This document shows positions 27,114-36,570 of a DNA stretch of 64,000 bases, piece after piece (position 1 is the first letter of the stretch; each line of letters opens with the position of its first letter). The stretch is from Fodinibacter sp963695175 (lineage in GTDB: Bacteria > Actinomycetota > Actinomycetes > Actinomycetales > Dermatophilaceae), in NCBI GenBank assembly GCA_963695175.1, contig CAVOGG010000010.1, positions 1 through 64,000 on the forward strand, given 5' to 3'. The notes under the pieces are model-generated. The model was given only the letters and a program-made list of their open reading frames with translations. It did no database searches and had not been told where the DNA came from. The translations under genes were made by a program, and so were the position numbers.

Positions 27114-28067
27114 ATGATCGACGCTGCTGGCCTCCGGGTCATGAAAGCCATCTCCGACGAGGGCAGCTTCACCGCGGCCGCCGCCTCGCTGGGCTACACC
27201 CAGCCCGCCATCTCGCAGATGGTGCGCCGGCTCGAGCAGCGCACGGGCACCGTGCTCGTCGAGCGGGTCGGGCGCAACGTGCGGCTCACCGAGGCCGGCC
27301 AGGTGCTCGCGCGGCACGCCACCCCGGTGCTCGCCGCGCTCGACGCCGCCGAGGAGGAGGTCGCGGCGATCGCCGGCCTGCGCAGCGGGCGGGTGCGGCT
27401 GATGGCCTTCCCGTCGGCGTCCGCCACCCTCGTGCCGCGGGCCCTGTCACTGGTCAAGCAGCGCTTCCCCGACGTCCACATCAGCTTCACCGAGGCCGAG
27501 CCGCCGGAGAGCCTGGCCGCGCTCAAGGCCGGAGAGTGCGACCTGGCCGTGGCGTTCGCCTACGAGGGCACCGACCTCGGGCGCGGCGAGGAGGACCTCG
27601 ACCAGTTCGTCATCACGCCGCTGCTCGACGACGAGGTGCGCCTGGCCGTTCCGGAGGGCCACGCGGTGTCCCGACAGGAGAACGTCGACCTGGCCGACCT
27701 CGCCGGTGAGCCGTGGATCGCCGGCTGCCCGCGGTGTCGCGGACACCTCCTGCAGCTGACGCACGACGCCGGCTTCCGCCCGGACGTGGCATACGAGACC
27801 GAGGACTACGTCGCCGTCATGGGCCTGGTCGCCGAGGGCCTGGGCGTCGCGCTCATCCCCGACCTCATCCTGCGCACGGTGCACCACGGCGACGTCGTGG
27901 CGCTGCCGATCACGCCGGCATCCCGGCGCTCGATCATGGCGGTGACCACCCCCGACCTGCAGCGAGTGCCGGCGGTCAAGGCGACCCTCGACGCGCTGGC
28001 GGAGAGCGCCAGGGCGCAGTCGAAGGCGCCGACGGTGCGTGCGCAGGAGCCCGCCTTCTCGATCTGA
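27114..28067 (+). CDS. LysR family transcriptional regulator
   Basis: 317 residues. N-terminal winged helix GLRVMKAISDEGSFTAAAAS then YTQPAISQMVRRLEQRTGTV. The effector domain has two Rossmann-like lobes (GRVRLMAFPSASATLVPRAL and GLGVALIPDLILRTVHH). A CPRC pair (IAGCPRCRGHL) in the effector domain is unusual and could sense redox or metal. It is divergent from the sirtuin-GNAT pair, the usual position of a LysR target. Confidence 0.87.
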   Translation: MIDAAGLRVMKAISDEGSFTAAAASLGYTQPAISQMVRRLEQRTGTVLVERVGRNVRLTEAGQVLARHATPVLAALDAAEEEVAAIAGLRSGRVRLMAFPSASATLVPRALSLVKQRFPDVHISFTEAEPPESLAALKAGECDLAVAFAYEGTDLGRGEEDLDQFVITPLLDDEVRLAVPEGHAVSRQENVDLADLAGEPWIAGCPRCRGHLLQLTHDAGFRPDVAYETEDYVAVMGLVAEGLGVALIPDLILRTVHHGDVVALPITPASRRSIMAVTTPDLQRVPAVKATLDALAESARAQSKAPTVRAQEPAFSI

Positions 28068-28078
28068 GCCGGGCGGGT

Positions 28079-28645
28079 CTAGGAGAACGGCGTCGCGGTG
28101 GTGAACTCGATGTGCGCCGTGAACCGCGGCAGCGCCATGGGCACCCCGTCGTCGGTGTAGCAGGCGGCCACCCAGGTCATCGGCTCCGGGCGCACCACGA
28201 CGTAGCCGAGCGTGCCCCCGATCGCTGCGGCTCCTGGGGTCCAGCTGTCGGCGACGATGTGGGTGTCGCCCATCGACCGCCCGCCGAAGCGGGCCATCAG
28301 GTGCCAGCGCGGGCAGCTCCCCGCGAGCGACGTGGTCAGGCCCGACGGGTCGAACGACACCATCGTTCCGGTGGGCACGCTCATCGACGTGGCGCCCACC
28401 GCGAGTAAGCCGGTGTCGCCGCCGCCGGTGAGCTGTACGAAGTGGCGGCCGGCCACGACGCTCTCCGCGCTTCCGCCCCGAGTCGATGCCTGGTCGGCCG
28501 GCGGGCTCACCCGCAGATGGACGTCGGCTGCCATCAGGCCACGTCCCACCACCAGGAGGAGCCCAGCGGTCATCGCGAGCAGCAACAGCCTCGAGCGCCA
28601 TCGACGAGGGGGTGTCGGCACGGGACGCATCCACAGGTCAGACAC
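28079..28645 (-). CDS. membrane-anchored hypothetical protein
   Basis: 188 residues from GTG 28645 (SDLWMRPVPTPPRRWRSRLL), chosen for GGGAG at proper distance; an ATG at 28720 has none. One N-terminal membrane anchor (LLLLAMTAGLLLVVGRGL) is followed by an extracytoplasmic domain with two cysteines (GSCPRWH and AACYTDDG) that could form a disulfide. No family recognised. It is convergent with the LysR gene and lies 135 bases downstream of comEC on the same strand. Confidence 0.55.
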   Translation of the reverse strand: MSDLWMRPVPTPPRRWRSRLLLLAMTAGLLLVVGRGLMAADVHLRVSPPADQASTRGGSAESVVAGRHFVQLTGGGDTGLLAVGATSMSVPTGTMVSFDPSGLTTSLAGSCPRWHLMARFGGRSMGDTHIVADSWTPGAAAIGGTLGYVVVRPEPMTWVAACYTDDGVPMALPRFTAHIEFTTATPFS

Positions 28646-28780
28646 GTGGGCTCCCGTCCTGGCACGACGTCGCGAGCGACGATCGGACCAGCCTGACAGC
28701 CGACCGTCACCGTTGGCCATGGCCCGGTCGAACCCCCCGGACGGTGGGTTCGACTGGCAGACCGGCCCGCATCTCGGCAG

Positions 28781-31144
28781 TCAGCGGGCGGTGACCACCA
28801 CGACCGCTTTCCCACGCTCGACGACCGCGACGTCGCCACGCTGGTCGGTGCGGTAGACGGCGTACCCGTCGTGCCGGAGCACGTCGAGGTGGTGCGCTGC
28901 CGGGTGGCCGTAGTCGTTGTCCTTGCCGACGCTGATGATGCCGACGGGTGCGGCGACGGCGGCCATCAGGTCGTCGTCGAGGTTGGCACTGCCGTGGTGT
29001 GGCGTCTTGACCACCTCGAAACCCGTTGCGGCCAGGGCCATCGAGGGCTCTCGGCGGATGCGCAGGAGCAGGTCGTGGGCAGCCTCGCGCTCGACGTCGC
29101 CGAGCAGCAGGGTGTCGACCGTGCCGGTGCGCACCGCCATCACGAGGCTGGCGTTGTTGGGCACCGACCCGTCGGCAATGCGTCGCCACGGGCTCCAGAT
29201 CGCCGCGGTGACCTCACCGATGGTGAGCCGGTCGCCGGCGTGCAGCACGGTGACGGGGATGCCGTGTGCCCGCGCCACGCGGTCGACCTGGTCGGCCGAC
29301 TCGGCCGGCTCGCGAACCGGGCCGACCAACAGCTGCCCCACCGCGCGTCCCTCGACGGCGCCGCTGAGCCCGTCGACGTGGTCGGCGTGGAAGTGGGTGA
29401 GGACCACGGCGTCGAGGGTGTCGACGCCGAGCTGGCTCAGGCAGCGGTCGACCAGGGGCGGGTCGGGGCCGGCGTCGACGAGGACGGCACGGTGCGGACC
29501 GCTGCGCAGCACGATGGCGTCGCCCTGGCCGACGTCGCACACGACGACTCGCCACCCCTCGGGGGGCCAGGTCACCGCACGGGTCGGGACGAGTGCGGCG
29601 GTGAGGAGCAGGGCGGCACCGACAGCCAGCACGGGGTGGGCTGCGGCCCCGGAGGCGAGCGCACGGCCGGTGAGCAGCACGACGACGGTGAGGGCGGCAA
29701 GGAGCAGCGCGCCGGGAGCACCGTCGGGCCAGGGCAGCGTGCCGCCGGGCACCTCGGCGAACCGTCGGGCGACCTGCGCGATGCCGGTGGTCGGCACGAC
29801 ACCTCCCCACGCGATCAGCGCGGCACCTCGCGCCCACACGACGGAGGTGAGGGCCGCCGCGACACCGGCGACGGTGGCCACCGGCACGAGCGGCGCGGCG
29901 AGCAGGTTGGCCACGATGCCGACGACGCTGACCGAGCCCTGGAGCAGCACGATGACCGGCGCCGTCATCGCCTGGGCCGCCACCGGGATGGCAAGTGCCG
30001 GACCCAGGCCGGATAGCCGTGGCGGCAGCCGGGCGCCGATGGCGTCGCCCCACGGGCGGGTGAACAGCAGCAGCCCGAGGGTGGCCAGCGAGGACAGCGC
30101 GAAGCCGAACGACCGGGCGAGCCACGGGTCGACGACGAGCACCACGACGACCGCGGCGCCGAGCACCGGAGGCCCCGCCGAGCGCCGGGACCGGCTCAGC
30201 CCGATCAGCCCGATCGCGCCCATCACGGCGGCCCGCACGACGCTCGGCTCCGGCCGGGCGAGCACGACGAAGCCGGCGAGGCCGACCAGGGCCAGCACCG
30301 GACGCAGCCTCCGGGGCACGCCTACGAGGACGCAGAGCCCGAGGACGAGGCCGGTGACGACGGCGACGTTGCTACCGCTCACGGCGGTCAGGTGGGTCAT
30401 CCCGGTCGCGCGCATCGCCGCCGTGAGGTCTTCCGGCGTGCGGCTGGTGTCGCCGATGACCAGGCCGGGCAGCAGACCCCGGGCGTCGGGTGGTGCATGG
30501 TCGACCGAGGCCCGCAGACCGGAGCGCAGCCGCTCTGCGGCCGAGGCCATCATCCCCGGTGCAGCCAGGACCTCCGGCGGGCCGCTCACCGACAGGGTCG
30601 CAACCCGGTCGTCGGCGTGCTCGGTGGGCCCGAGCCGGCCGTGGACGCGCACCGTCGCCCTCCACCCGGGCCCGGAGATGGCCGGGTCACCGGTGAGCAG
30701 CACCGGGGCGCTGGCACTGCGCCGGATGCCGCGCGCGTCGAGCACGCGGACGGTCGCCTCGCGCAACACCACCGGCCGGTCGCCGCGCCCGGGTAGGACG
30801 ATCGGGTCACCGGTGACCACCGCGACGGCGGTGACGGCCGCACGGTCGGCAGCGAGGGACTCGATGCCACCGCGAGCGCGCAGCACGCCGTGCCCGGCCG
30901 CGGCGACCTGCAGCAGCGCGACGAGCGCCACCGTGAGCAGCAGCGGCCCCAGCGCTCCGGCCCGCTGCAGGCGCCGACGCGCCGGGGTGAGCGCGACGAG
31001 GACACCCACGGCAACAGCCGGTGCCGTCGCCACGACGAGATGGCTGCCCGGCGCCAGACCGAGGGTGGCCGCCGCGACGGCCCAGGCCAGCACCGCTGGT
31101 CCGAGCAGCCGCAGGTCGGTCGACGGCCGCACCCTCCGGGGCAC
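28781..31144 (-). CDS. comEC: ComEC/Rec2 family DNA uptake channel protein
   Basis: 787 residues if started at GTG 31144. Many membrane segments, with the competence domain signature TGMTHLTAVSGSNVAVVTGL and VRAAVMGAIGLIG. The C-terminal metallo-beta-lactamase domain has VCDVGQGDAIVLRSG, LTHFHADHVDGL and VKTPHHGSANLDDD. ComEC moves single-stranded DNA across the membrane in transformation. The ATG that overlaps the comEA stop (31288) is in the same frame but meets a TGA at 31160-31162; see the leader entry. Whether this strain is competent is unknown. Confidence 0.85.
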   Translation of the reverse strand: MPRRVRPSTDLRLLGPAVLAWAVAAATLGLAPGSHLVVATAPAVAVGVLVALTPARRRLQRAGALGPLLLTVALVALLQVAAAGHGVLRARGGIESLAADRAAVTAVAVVTGDPIVLPGRGDRPVVLREATVRVLDARGIRRSASAPVLLTGDPAISGPGWRATVRVHGRLGPTEHADDRVATLSVSGPPEVLAAPGMMASAAERLRSGLRASVDHAPPDARGLLPGLVIGDTSRTPEDLTAAMRATGMTHLTAVSGSNVAVVTGLVLGLCVLVGVPRRLRPVLALVGLAGFVVLARPEPSVVRAAVMGAIGLIGLSRSRRSAGPPVLGAAVVVVLVVDPWLARSFGFALSSLATLGLLLFTRPWGDAIGARLPPRLSGLGPALAIPVAAQAMTAPVIVLLQGSVSVVGIVANLLAAPLVPVATVAGVAAALTSVVWARGAALIAWGGVVPTTGIAQVARRFAEVPGGTLPWPDGAPGALLLAALTVVVLLTGRALASGAAAHPVLAVGAALLLTAALVPTRAVTWPPEGWRVVVCDVGQGDAIVLRSGPHRAVLVDAGPDPPLVDRCLSQLGVDTLDAVVLTHFHADHVDGLSGAVEGRAVGQLLVGPVREPAESADQVDRVARAHGIPVTVLHAGDRLTIGEVTAAIWSPWRRIADGSVPNNASLVMAVRTGTVDTLLLGDVEREAAHDLLLRIRREPSMALAATGFEVVKTPHHGSANLDDDLMAAVAAPVGIISVGKDNDYGHPAAHHLDVLRHDGYAVYRTDQRGDVAVVERGKAVVVVTAR

Positions 31145-31280
31145 GGGCGCAGAAGGGCGTCACGGCGTCACCAGCGACGTCGACGGCCTAGGACTCCGGG
31201 GCACGGGCGCAGACGGGATGGTCAGTCGGTCACCAGAGGCGTCGACGACCGAACCCTCCGGGGCCGGCGCAGAGGGGATG
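31134..31280. repeat. three imperfect copies of a ~60-base unit at the comEA-comEC junction
   Basis: Units starting near 31134, 31193 and 31253 share CTCCGGGGC, GGCGCAGA, a GGTCACCAG-like block and GTCGACG. On the minus strand they encode PSAPAPEG, PSAPVPR and, past a stop, PSAPVPR again. The repeat covers the start region of comEC. Confidence 0.65.
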
Positions 31281-31288
31281 GTGGTCAT
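31160..31288 (-). CDS. short ORF or interrupted N-terminus of comEC
   Basis: ATG 31288 overlaps the comEA stop (ATGA) and reads MTTIPSAPAPEGSVVDASGD to LVTP, then TGA after 42 codons. It is in frame with comEC, which resumes at GTG 31144. This is either an upstream ORF that couples comEC to comEA or an N-terminal extension cut by a nonsense change inside the repeat. It has no sign of its own function. Confidence 0.45.
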   Translation of the reverse strand: MTTIPSAPAPEGSVVDASGDRLTIPSAPVPRSPRPSTSLVTP

Positions 31289-32355
31289 AGGGTCACCAGC
31301 GGGCTGAGCTGGGCGAGCAGCTTCTCGCCGATGCCGCTCACCTCGCCGAGCTCGTCGATGCTGGTGAACCGCCCGTGTGCGGTACGCCAGTCGAGGATGC
31401 GTTGCGCCAGGACCGGCCCCACACCGGGCAGCGTGTCGAGCGCGGCGAGGTCGGCACTGTTGAGCGAGACCGGCGCCCCGGCGACGCCACCCGAGCCAGC
31501 TCCCCCGACGCCACCGGGCCCGGGCAAGGGCACCGGCGCGACCGGGTCGCCGACCGCCGGAACCCGCACCTGCTCGCCGTCGACGAGCACCCGGGCCAGG
31601 TTCAGCGCGGACAGGTCGGCCTTCCCGGTGGTGCCGCCCGCCGCCTCGACCGCATCGGCCACCCGCGACCCGGCCGGCAGCTGTCGCACCCCGGGGTGAC
31701 GCACCCGGCCAACGACGTGCACCACGACGACCCCCACCGGCGGCGACGCACCGGGGGATGACGGTGATGCCGCGCCCGCTGGCGGCGTGCCTCCCAACGG
31801 TGTGCCCGCCGACGCTGTGCCCCCCGAGCCGCTCACCCCGACCGGGACCGCCCCGGCCGACACCGCGCTCGGCCCGGCCCGGGACCCACCGCCGGGCGCG
31901 ATGACGGTGCCGCTGCCGGCGGAGCTGGCCCACGCGACCCGCAGCCCGAAGACGGCCGCCGCGAGCGCCACGACGATGACGACCCCGACGAGGGCCGCCC
32001 GACCCGGCTGCCAGCGGGCCCCGACCAACGCCGCGGGCAGGCGGAACCACCCCCGTGGGTGCGGGACCCTTACGTGCCGCCCGCCACCCGGCTCGTCGCC
32101 CGGGCCTCGCACAGCCGTGGCACCTGTGCCCTCATCCGCTGACCAGGCCGCGACCGCCGAACCGGCACGACCGACCCATCGGTCGGACCGGTCCCCCGAC
32201 GGCGCCTCACCGTCCGTCTCCAACCCACCTGAGCCGCCACGCACCGGGCGGGCCACATCGAGGTCGAGCTCGGTCGGCACGTACGACCGAGGACCGGCCC
32301 GCAGCCGGGCCAGCGCTCGTGGCGAGAGCTGTTCAGGAGGGTGACGTCGCGGCAT
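31285..32355 (-). CDS. comEA: ComEA family DNA-binding competence protein
   Basis: 356 residues. A cytoplasmic head of about 115 residues rich in Gly, Arg and Asp is followed by one membrane segment (ALVGVVIVVALAAAVFGL), a Gly/Ala/Ser-rich linker and an SLBB domain (VVVVHVVGRVRHPGVRQLPA). It ends in tandem helix-hairpin-helix motifs (LAALDTLPGVGPVLAQRIL and GRFTSIDELGEVSGIGEKLL) that bind double-stranded DNA. It is directly upstream of comEC. The long cytoplasmic head is typical of actinobacterial ComEA. Confidence 0.88.
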   Translation of the reverse strand: MPRRHPPEQLSPRALARLRAGPRSYVPTELDLDVARPVRGGSGGLETDGEAPSGDRSDRWVGRAGSAVAAWSADEGTGATAVRGPGDEPGGGRHVRVPHPRGWFRLPAALVGARWQPGRAALVGVVIVVALAAAVFGLRVAWASSAGSGTVIAPGGGSRAGPSAVSAGAVPVGVSGSGGTASAGTPLGGTPPAGAASPSSPGASPPVGVVVVHVVGRVRHPGVRQLPAGSRVADAVEAAGGTTGKADLSALNLARVLVDGEQVRVPAVGDPVAPVPLPGPGGVGGAGSGGVAGAPVSLNSADLAALDTLPGVGPVLAQRILDWRTAHGRFTSIDELGEVSGIGEKLLAQLSPLVTL

Positions 32356-32692
32356 CCCCCGACGTTAGGAAGCGCGCGGACCCCGCCCGGGGCCGCACAC
32401 CGAATCTGTGGACGAGGCCGCCGCCAGGGCCGGCCTGTGGACGATGAGCCGCGGGGCAGTGGCCCACCCGGTGAAGCATCCGGACCTCCCGGAGCCGACG
32501 TCCGCAGCCGGGGGTGGCCCGGGCTGGTCACAGGTCAAGCCGCCGCGAGCCGCCCGCTCGCGAAGCGCCGCCCGGCAGGACCGCCGCCGACAGCCACGAG
32601 CCGACGGCCGACGCGCAGAACCGACCCCAGCGGCACCCCTGCGCGAACCCCGACGCGCAGCCCAACCAGCGCGCCTGCGGACGAGTCGGACC
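32356..32692. other. 337-base gap between comEA and plsY, no gene seen
   Basis: Both strands have open frames, but none has a family-like protein or a good start. The comEA promoter should lie in its left part. I see no strong hairpin or repeat. Confidence 0.4.
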
Positions 32693-33295
32693 TCAGCCGA
32701 GCTGGCGCCTCCACCAGGCCACGATGTTCCGCCGGTGCCGCGACAGCACGAGCACCGCGATGACCATCAGCCACACCCCGACCCCGGGCTCGACGAACGG
32801 CACCGCTCCGAGCGCAGCCAGCGCGCCCACGACCCCCACGAGCCCCATCGTCACGACCGACGCCTCACCGACGAACGGCACGAGAGTCTTGACCAGCGCG
32901 AAGACGACGACCGCCCCGATCCCGACGAAGGGCTCCACCGCCAGCACCGTGCCCAGGGCGCACGCGACCCCTTTGCCCCCGTGCCCGCGCAGGAATGGCG
33001 AGAACATGTGCCCGAGCACCACGGCGAGCCCGGCGACCAAGGCAGGCACGGTCCCCATCGTGCGCAGCACCACGAGCGTCGGGAGGTAGGCCTTGAGGAC
33101 GTCGAGCACCAGCACGAGCGCACCCCACTTGCGCCCCAGCACCCGCCCGGCATTCGTCGCCCCGGGGTTGCCCGACCCGGACGCCCGCAGGTCGCGCCCG
33201 AGCGCCCGAGCCACCAGCGTCGCCGGGTTGATCGACCCGATGAAGAAGCAGACGACCGCGACGACCGCGACCTCCACGCCGACGAGGAGCTCCAT
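32693..33295 (-). CDS. plsY: glycerol-3-phosphate 1-O-acyltransferase PlsY
   Basis: 200 residues, five or more membrane segments. Signature loops GSINPATLVARALGRDLRAS with GSGNPGATNAGRVLG, and the second loop GHMFSPFLRGHGGKGVACAL. PlsY transfers acyl groups from acyl phosphate to glycerol-3-phosphate, the first step of phospholipid synthesis. It starts 3 bases after the degV stop, so the two form an operon. DegV proteins bind fatty acids, which fits. Confidence 0.9.
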   Translation of the reverse strand: MELLVGVEVAVVAVVCFFIGSINPATLVARALGRDLRASGSGNPGATNAGRVLGRKWGALVLVLDVLKAYLPTLVVLRTMGTVPALVAGLAVVLGHMFSPFLRGHGGKGVACALGTVLAVEPFVGIGAVVVFALVKTLVPFVGEASVVTMGLVGVVGALAALGAVPFVEPGVGVWLMVIAVLVLSRHRRNIVAWWRRQLG

Positions 33296-33298
33296 GGC

Positions 33299-34174
33299 TC
33301 AGCGCGCCGACGCCGGCGCGATCCTGGGCACCACGGCCACGGCCAGGGTGCCCGGCCCGACGTGGGCCCCCACCACGGCACCCAGCTCGACCACCCGCAA
33401 CCCGACGGCCTCCCCCAACCGGGCCCGCAGCCGCTCGGCGAGCCGCTCGGCCCGCTCCGGCGAGTCGAGGTGGTGGATCGCGACGTCGACCCCGGTGGCC
33501 CCCGACGGCAGTGCGGTGGCCGCCTCGGCCGCGAGGTCCTCGATGCGGGCGATGGCGCGGGTCGAGGTGCGCACCCGCTCCAGCGGCACGATGGAGCCGT
33601 CGCGCAGCCCGAGGATCGGCTTGATCGACAGCGCCGAGCCGAGGAGCGCGCCGGCCTTGCCGATCCGACCGCCGCGGCGCAGGTACTCCAGGGTGTCGAC
33701 GTAGAACACGACGGTGGATGCCGCGCACGTGGCGCGGACGGCATCCGCCACCTCCGCCGCCGACGCGCCACCGACAGCCAGCCGCGCACCGGTGAGCACG
33801 GCATACCCCATCGCCATGCCCAGGGCTCGGGAGTCGACGACGGTGACCGGCACCGGCGAGTCCTCGGCGGCGATCGCGGCGCCGCCGATCGTGCTCGACA
33901 TGTCACCGGAGATGTGCACCGAGACGACCGAGTCGGCGCCGGCCTCGGCCGCCGCCCGGTACGCCGCCAGAAAGGCCGCGGGCGCCGGTCGGGACGTCGA
34001 CACCGGGGTGAACGAGCGCAGCGCCGCGGCCACGGCGGCCGGGTCGATGTCGATGCCCTCGGCGTGCTCGGTGCCGCCGACCACCACGTGCAGGGGCACG
34101 ACGTGCACCGGAAGCCCCTCGAGGAGGTCTGGCGGGAGGTAGGCCGTGGAGTCGGTGACGAGGGCGGTGCTCAC
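33299..34174 (-). CDS. DegV family fatty-acid-binding protein
   Basis: 291 residues. Opens with MSTALVTDSTAYLPPDLLEG, continues VVPLHVVVGGTEHAEG and TSRPAPAAFLAAYRAAAEAG, and has the lipid-binding SVHISGDMSSTIGGA plus DTLEYLRRGGRIGKAGALLG. In Firmicutes related FakB proteins present fatty acids to a kinase to make acyl phosphate, the PlsY substrate. The coupling to plsY here is consistent with that, though no fakA is in the window. Confidence 0.88.
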   Translation of the reverse strand: MSTALVTDSTAYLPPDLLEGLPVHVVPLHVVVGGTEHAEGIDIDPAAVAAALRSFTPVSTSRPAPAAFLAAYRAAAEAGADSVVSVHISGDMSSTIGGAAIAAEDSPVPVTVVDSRALGMAMGYAVLTGARLAVGGASAAEVADAVRATCAASTVVFYVDTLEYLRRGGRIGKAGALLGSALSIKPILGLRDGSIVPLERVRTSTRAIARIEDLAAEAATALPSGATGVDVAIHHLDSPERAERLAERLRARLGEAVGLRVVELGAVVGAHVGPGTLAVAVVPRIAPASAR

Positions 34175-34256
34175 GCGAGCAGGCTAGTGGTCACCGTGCC
34201 TCGACCCGGCATCCATCACCCCGCGACCCGCGACCGCGGCCCGCCGCCGCGGCCCG

Positions 34257-35192
34257 TCACGCGTTCTGCCGCGCCGCGAGCTTCGCCGCCCGCTCCTCAC
34301 GCTTCTCGACGAACTTGCTCGCCTCGGCGTCGAGCGCCTTCACGGCCGAGGCGAGCTCGTCGCGCGCCGCCTCGCCGTCGGCGTCGAGCCCCTCGAGCTC
34401 CCAGACCCCCCACTGGCGCAGCAGCGGCGCGACGATGTCGTCGTGGTGGATGCGCAGGTCGTAGATGCCGGCCATCGCCATCTGCACGGCCTTGCGCCCG
34501 AACCCCGGGATGATCGAGCCCGGCATCTTGAAGTCGACCACCTCGTCGGTGATCGCCCGCATCGTCTGGCTCGGCGCCAGCTCGAGCGCCGCCTGCACGA
34601 TGTTGCGGTAGAAGATCATGTGCAGGTTCTCGTCCTTGGCGACCCGCGTCAGCAGCTTCTCGGCGATCGGCTCGTCGGTGAACTTGCCCGTGTTCCGGTG
34701 TGACACACGGGTGGCCAGCTCCTGGAACGACACGTACGCGCAGACGTTGAGCAGCGGCTTGTCGCCGGAGTCGAAGCCGGTCTGCATCGTCTCCATCCGG
34801 GCACGCTCCAGCTCGTCGGGGTCGACCCCACGGGTGACGAGCAGGTAGTCGCGGATGCAGAACGCGTGCCGCCCCTCCTCCGCGGTCCAGCGGTTGACCC
34901 AGGCACCCCAGGCGCTCTCGCGGCCGAAGGCGCGCTCGATCTCGCGGTGGTAGCTCGGCAGGTTGTCCTCGGTGAGCAGGTTGACCTCGAGCGCGGTGCG
35001 GGCGATCTGCGACAGCTGCGACTGGTCGACCGACCACGGGTCGCCGCCGAGCTCCTTGAAGTCGCGGCCCAGCGACCACGGCACGTACTCGTGCGGCATC
35101 CACTCCTGCGCGACGTTGATGTGCCGGTTGAGGTTGTCCTCCGCGACCGGTTCCAGCGCGGCCAGGAGCTGTGCGGTGTCGAGATCAGCCAT
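34257..35192 (-). CDS. acyl-ACP (stearoyl-ACP type) desaturase
   Basis: 311 residues. Soluble diiron enzyme with the two ligand motifs EEGRHAFCIRDYL and DENLHMIFYRNI (ExxH pairs). Opening MADLDTAQLLAALEPVAEDN and the helical body match the actinobacterial DesA group, which introduces a double bond into acyl-ACP. An Ala/Lys-rich tail closes the protein. Neighbouring plsY and degV are also lipid genes, but it appears to be a separate transcript. Confidence 0.88.
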   Translation of the reverse strand: MADLDTAQLLAALEPVAEDNLNRHINVAQEWMPHEYVPWSLGRDFKELGGDPWSVDQSQLSQIARTALEVNLLTEDNLPSYHREIERAFGRESAWGAWVNRWTAEEGRHAFCIRDYLLVTRGVDPDELERARMETMQTGFDSGDKPLLNVCAYVSFQELATRVSHRNTGKFTDEPIAEKLLTRVAKDENLHMIFYRNIVQAALELAPSQTMRAITDEVVDFKMPGSIIPGFGRKAVQMAMAGIYDLRIHHDDIVAPLLRQWGVWELEGLDADGEAARDELASAVKALDAEASKFVEKREERAAKLAARQNA

Positions 35193-35241
35193 GGGTGGGT
35201 CTCCTCGGTGCGGGATGTGGCGGGGTCACGTCCTCGAACCC

Positions 35242-35842
35242 TCAACCTGCACCCTCCCGGCCGGGTGGGCCAGACATCGGCGCGGAGTTTCGGATGCCGT
35301 CGCGCGCCACCCGCTGCCGGCTCAGTCGTCCTGTCTCGGACCGGGTCGGTACCCCACGCACGCAGACGAGCAGGATGTCGACGTCGCGCTCGTCGGTCCT
35401 GAACCTGACCTCGAGCCCACCGTGCTCGCTCTCCTTCTCGAAGCGCCAGCCGTCCCGCGGCCGGATCGAGTCGAGTGTGATCTGCGAACCGGTGCAGGTG
35501 GCGACCACGGTGCCGCCGTCGGAGGAGAACGACTCCGTGTCGCGCCCGTCGTCCGAGGAGGTCCGCGTGGGCGCAGGCTCCGGCGACGAGGACGCCGTGG
35601 CCGTCGAGCGCGTCGTGGGCGTCGGTTCCGGTGACGCCGGCGAGGGCTCCCGCGAGTGGGCGGAGCGAGGGCGAGGTGCTGCTCGGCAGCACCACGACCC
35701 GCTCGGCGGCCGAGGCCTGCCCGACGCCGCGGCCGGCGCGGTCGACGACCAGGAAGGTGATCGCGCCGACGGCGACCACGACGGCCAGCCAGCCCAGCAC
35801 CATCAGCAGGAGTGGGCGACGTCCCATCCCCACGCCGGTCAC
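35242..35842 (-). CDS. membrane-anchored Ser/Thr/Pro-linker protein, one frameshift
   Basis: Starts at one of GTG 35842, GTG 35833 or ATG 35827. One anchor (LLLMVLGWLAVVVAVGAITFLV) is followed by AERVVVLPSSTSPSLRP. A one-base shift near 35650 joins it to a linker (SPEPTPTTRSTATASSSPEP) and an extracytoplasmic domain with VATCTGSQITLDSIRPRDGW and VDILLVCVRGVPTR, whose two cysteines may bridge. Corrected length is about 195 residues. Function unknown. It is divergent from the response regulator at 35869, so it may be one of its targets. Confidence 0.6.
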
Positions 35843-35868
35843 CCCCTTCCTGCTCTAGCGTGCCCACT

Positions 35869-36569
<701 letters not shown>

Positions 36570-36570
<1 letters not shown>

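Noticed and set aside
31145..31159. comEC starting only at GTG 31144 as a normal start
   Set aside because: No good ribosome site precedes it, and the in-frame ATG overlapping comEA looks like the ancestral start. I keep 31144 only because of the intervening stop.
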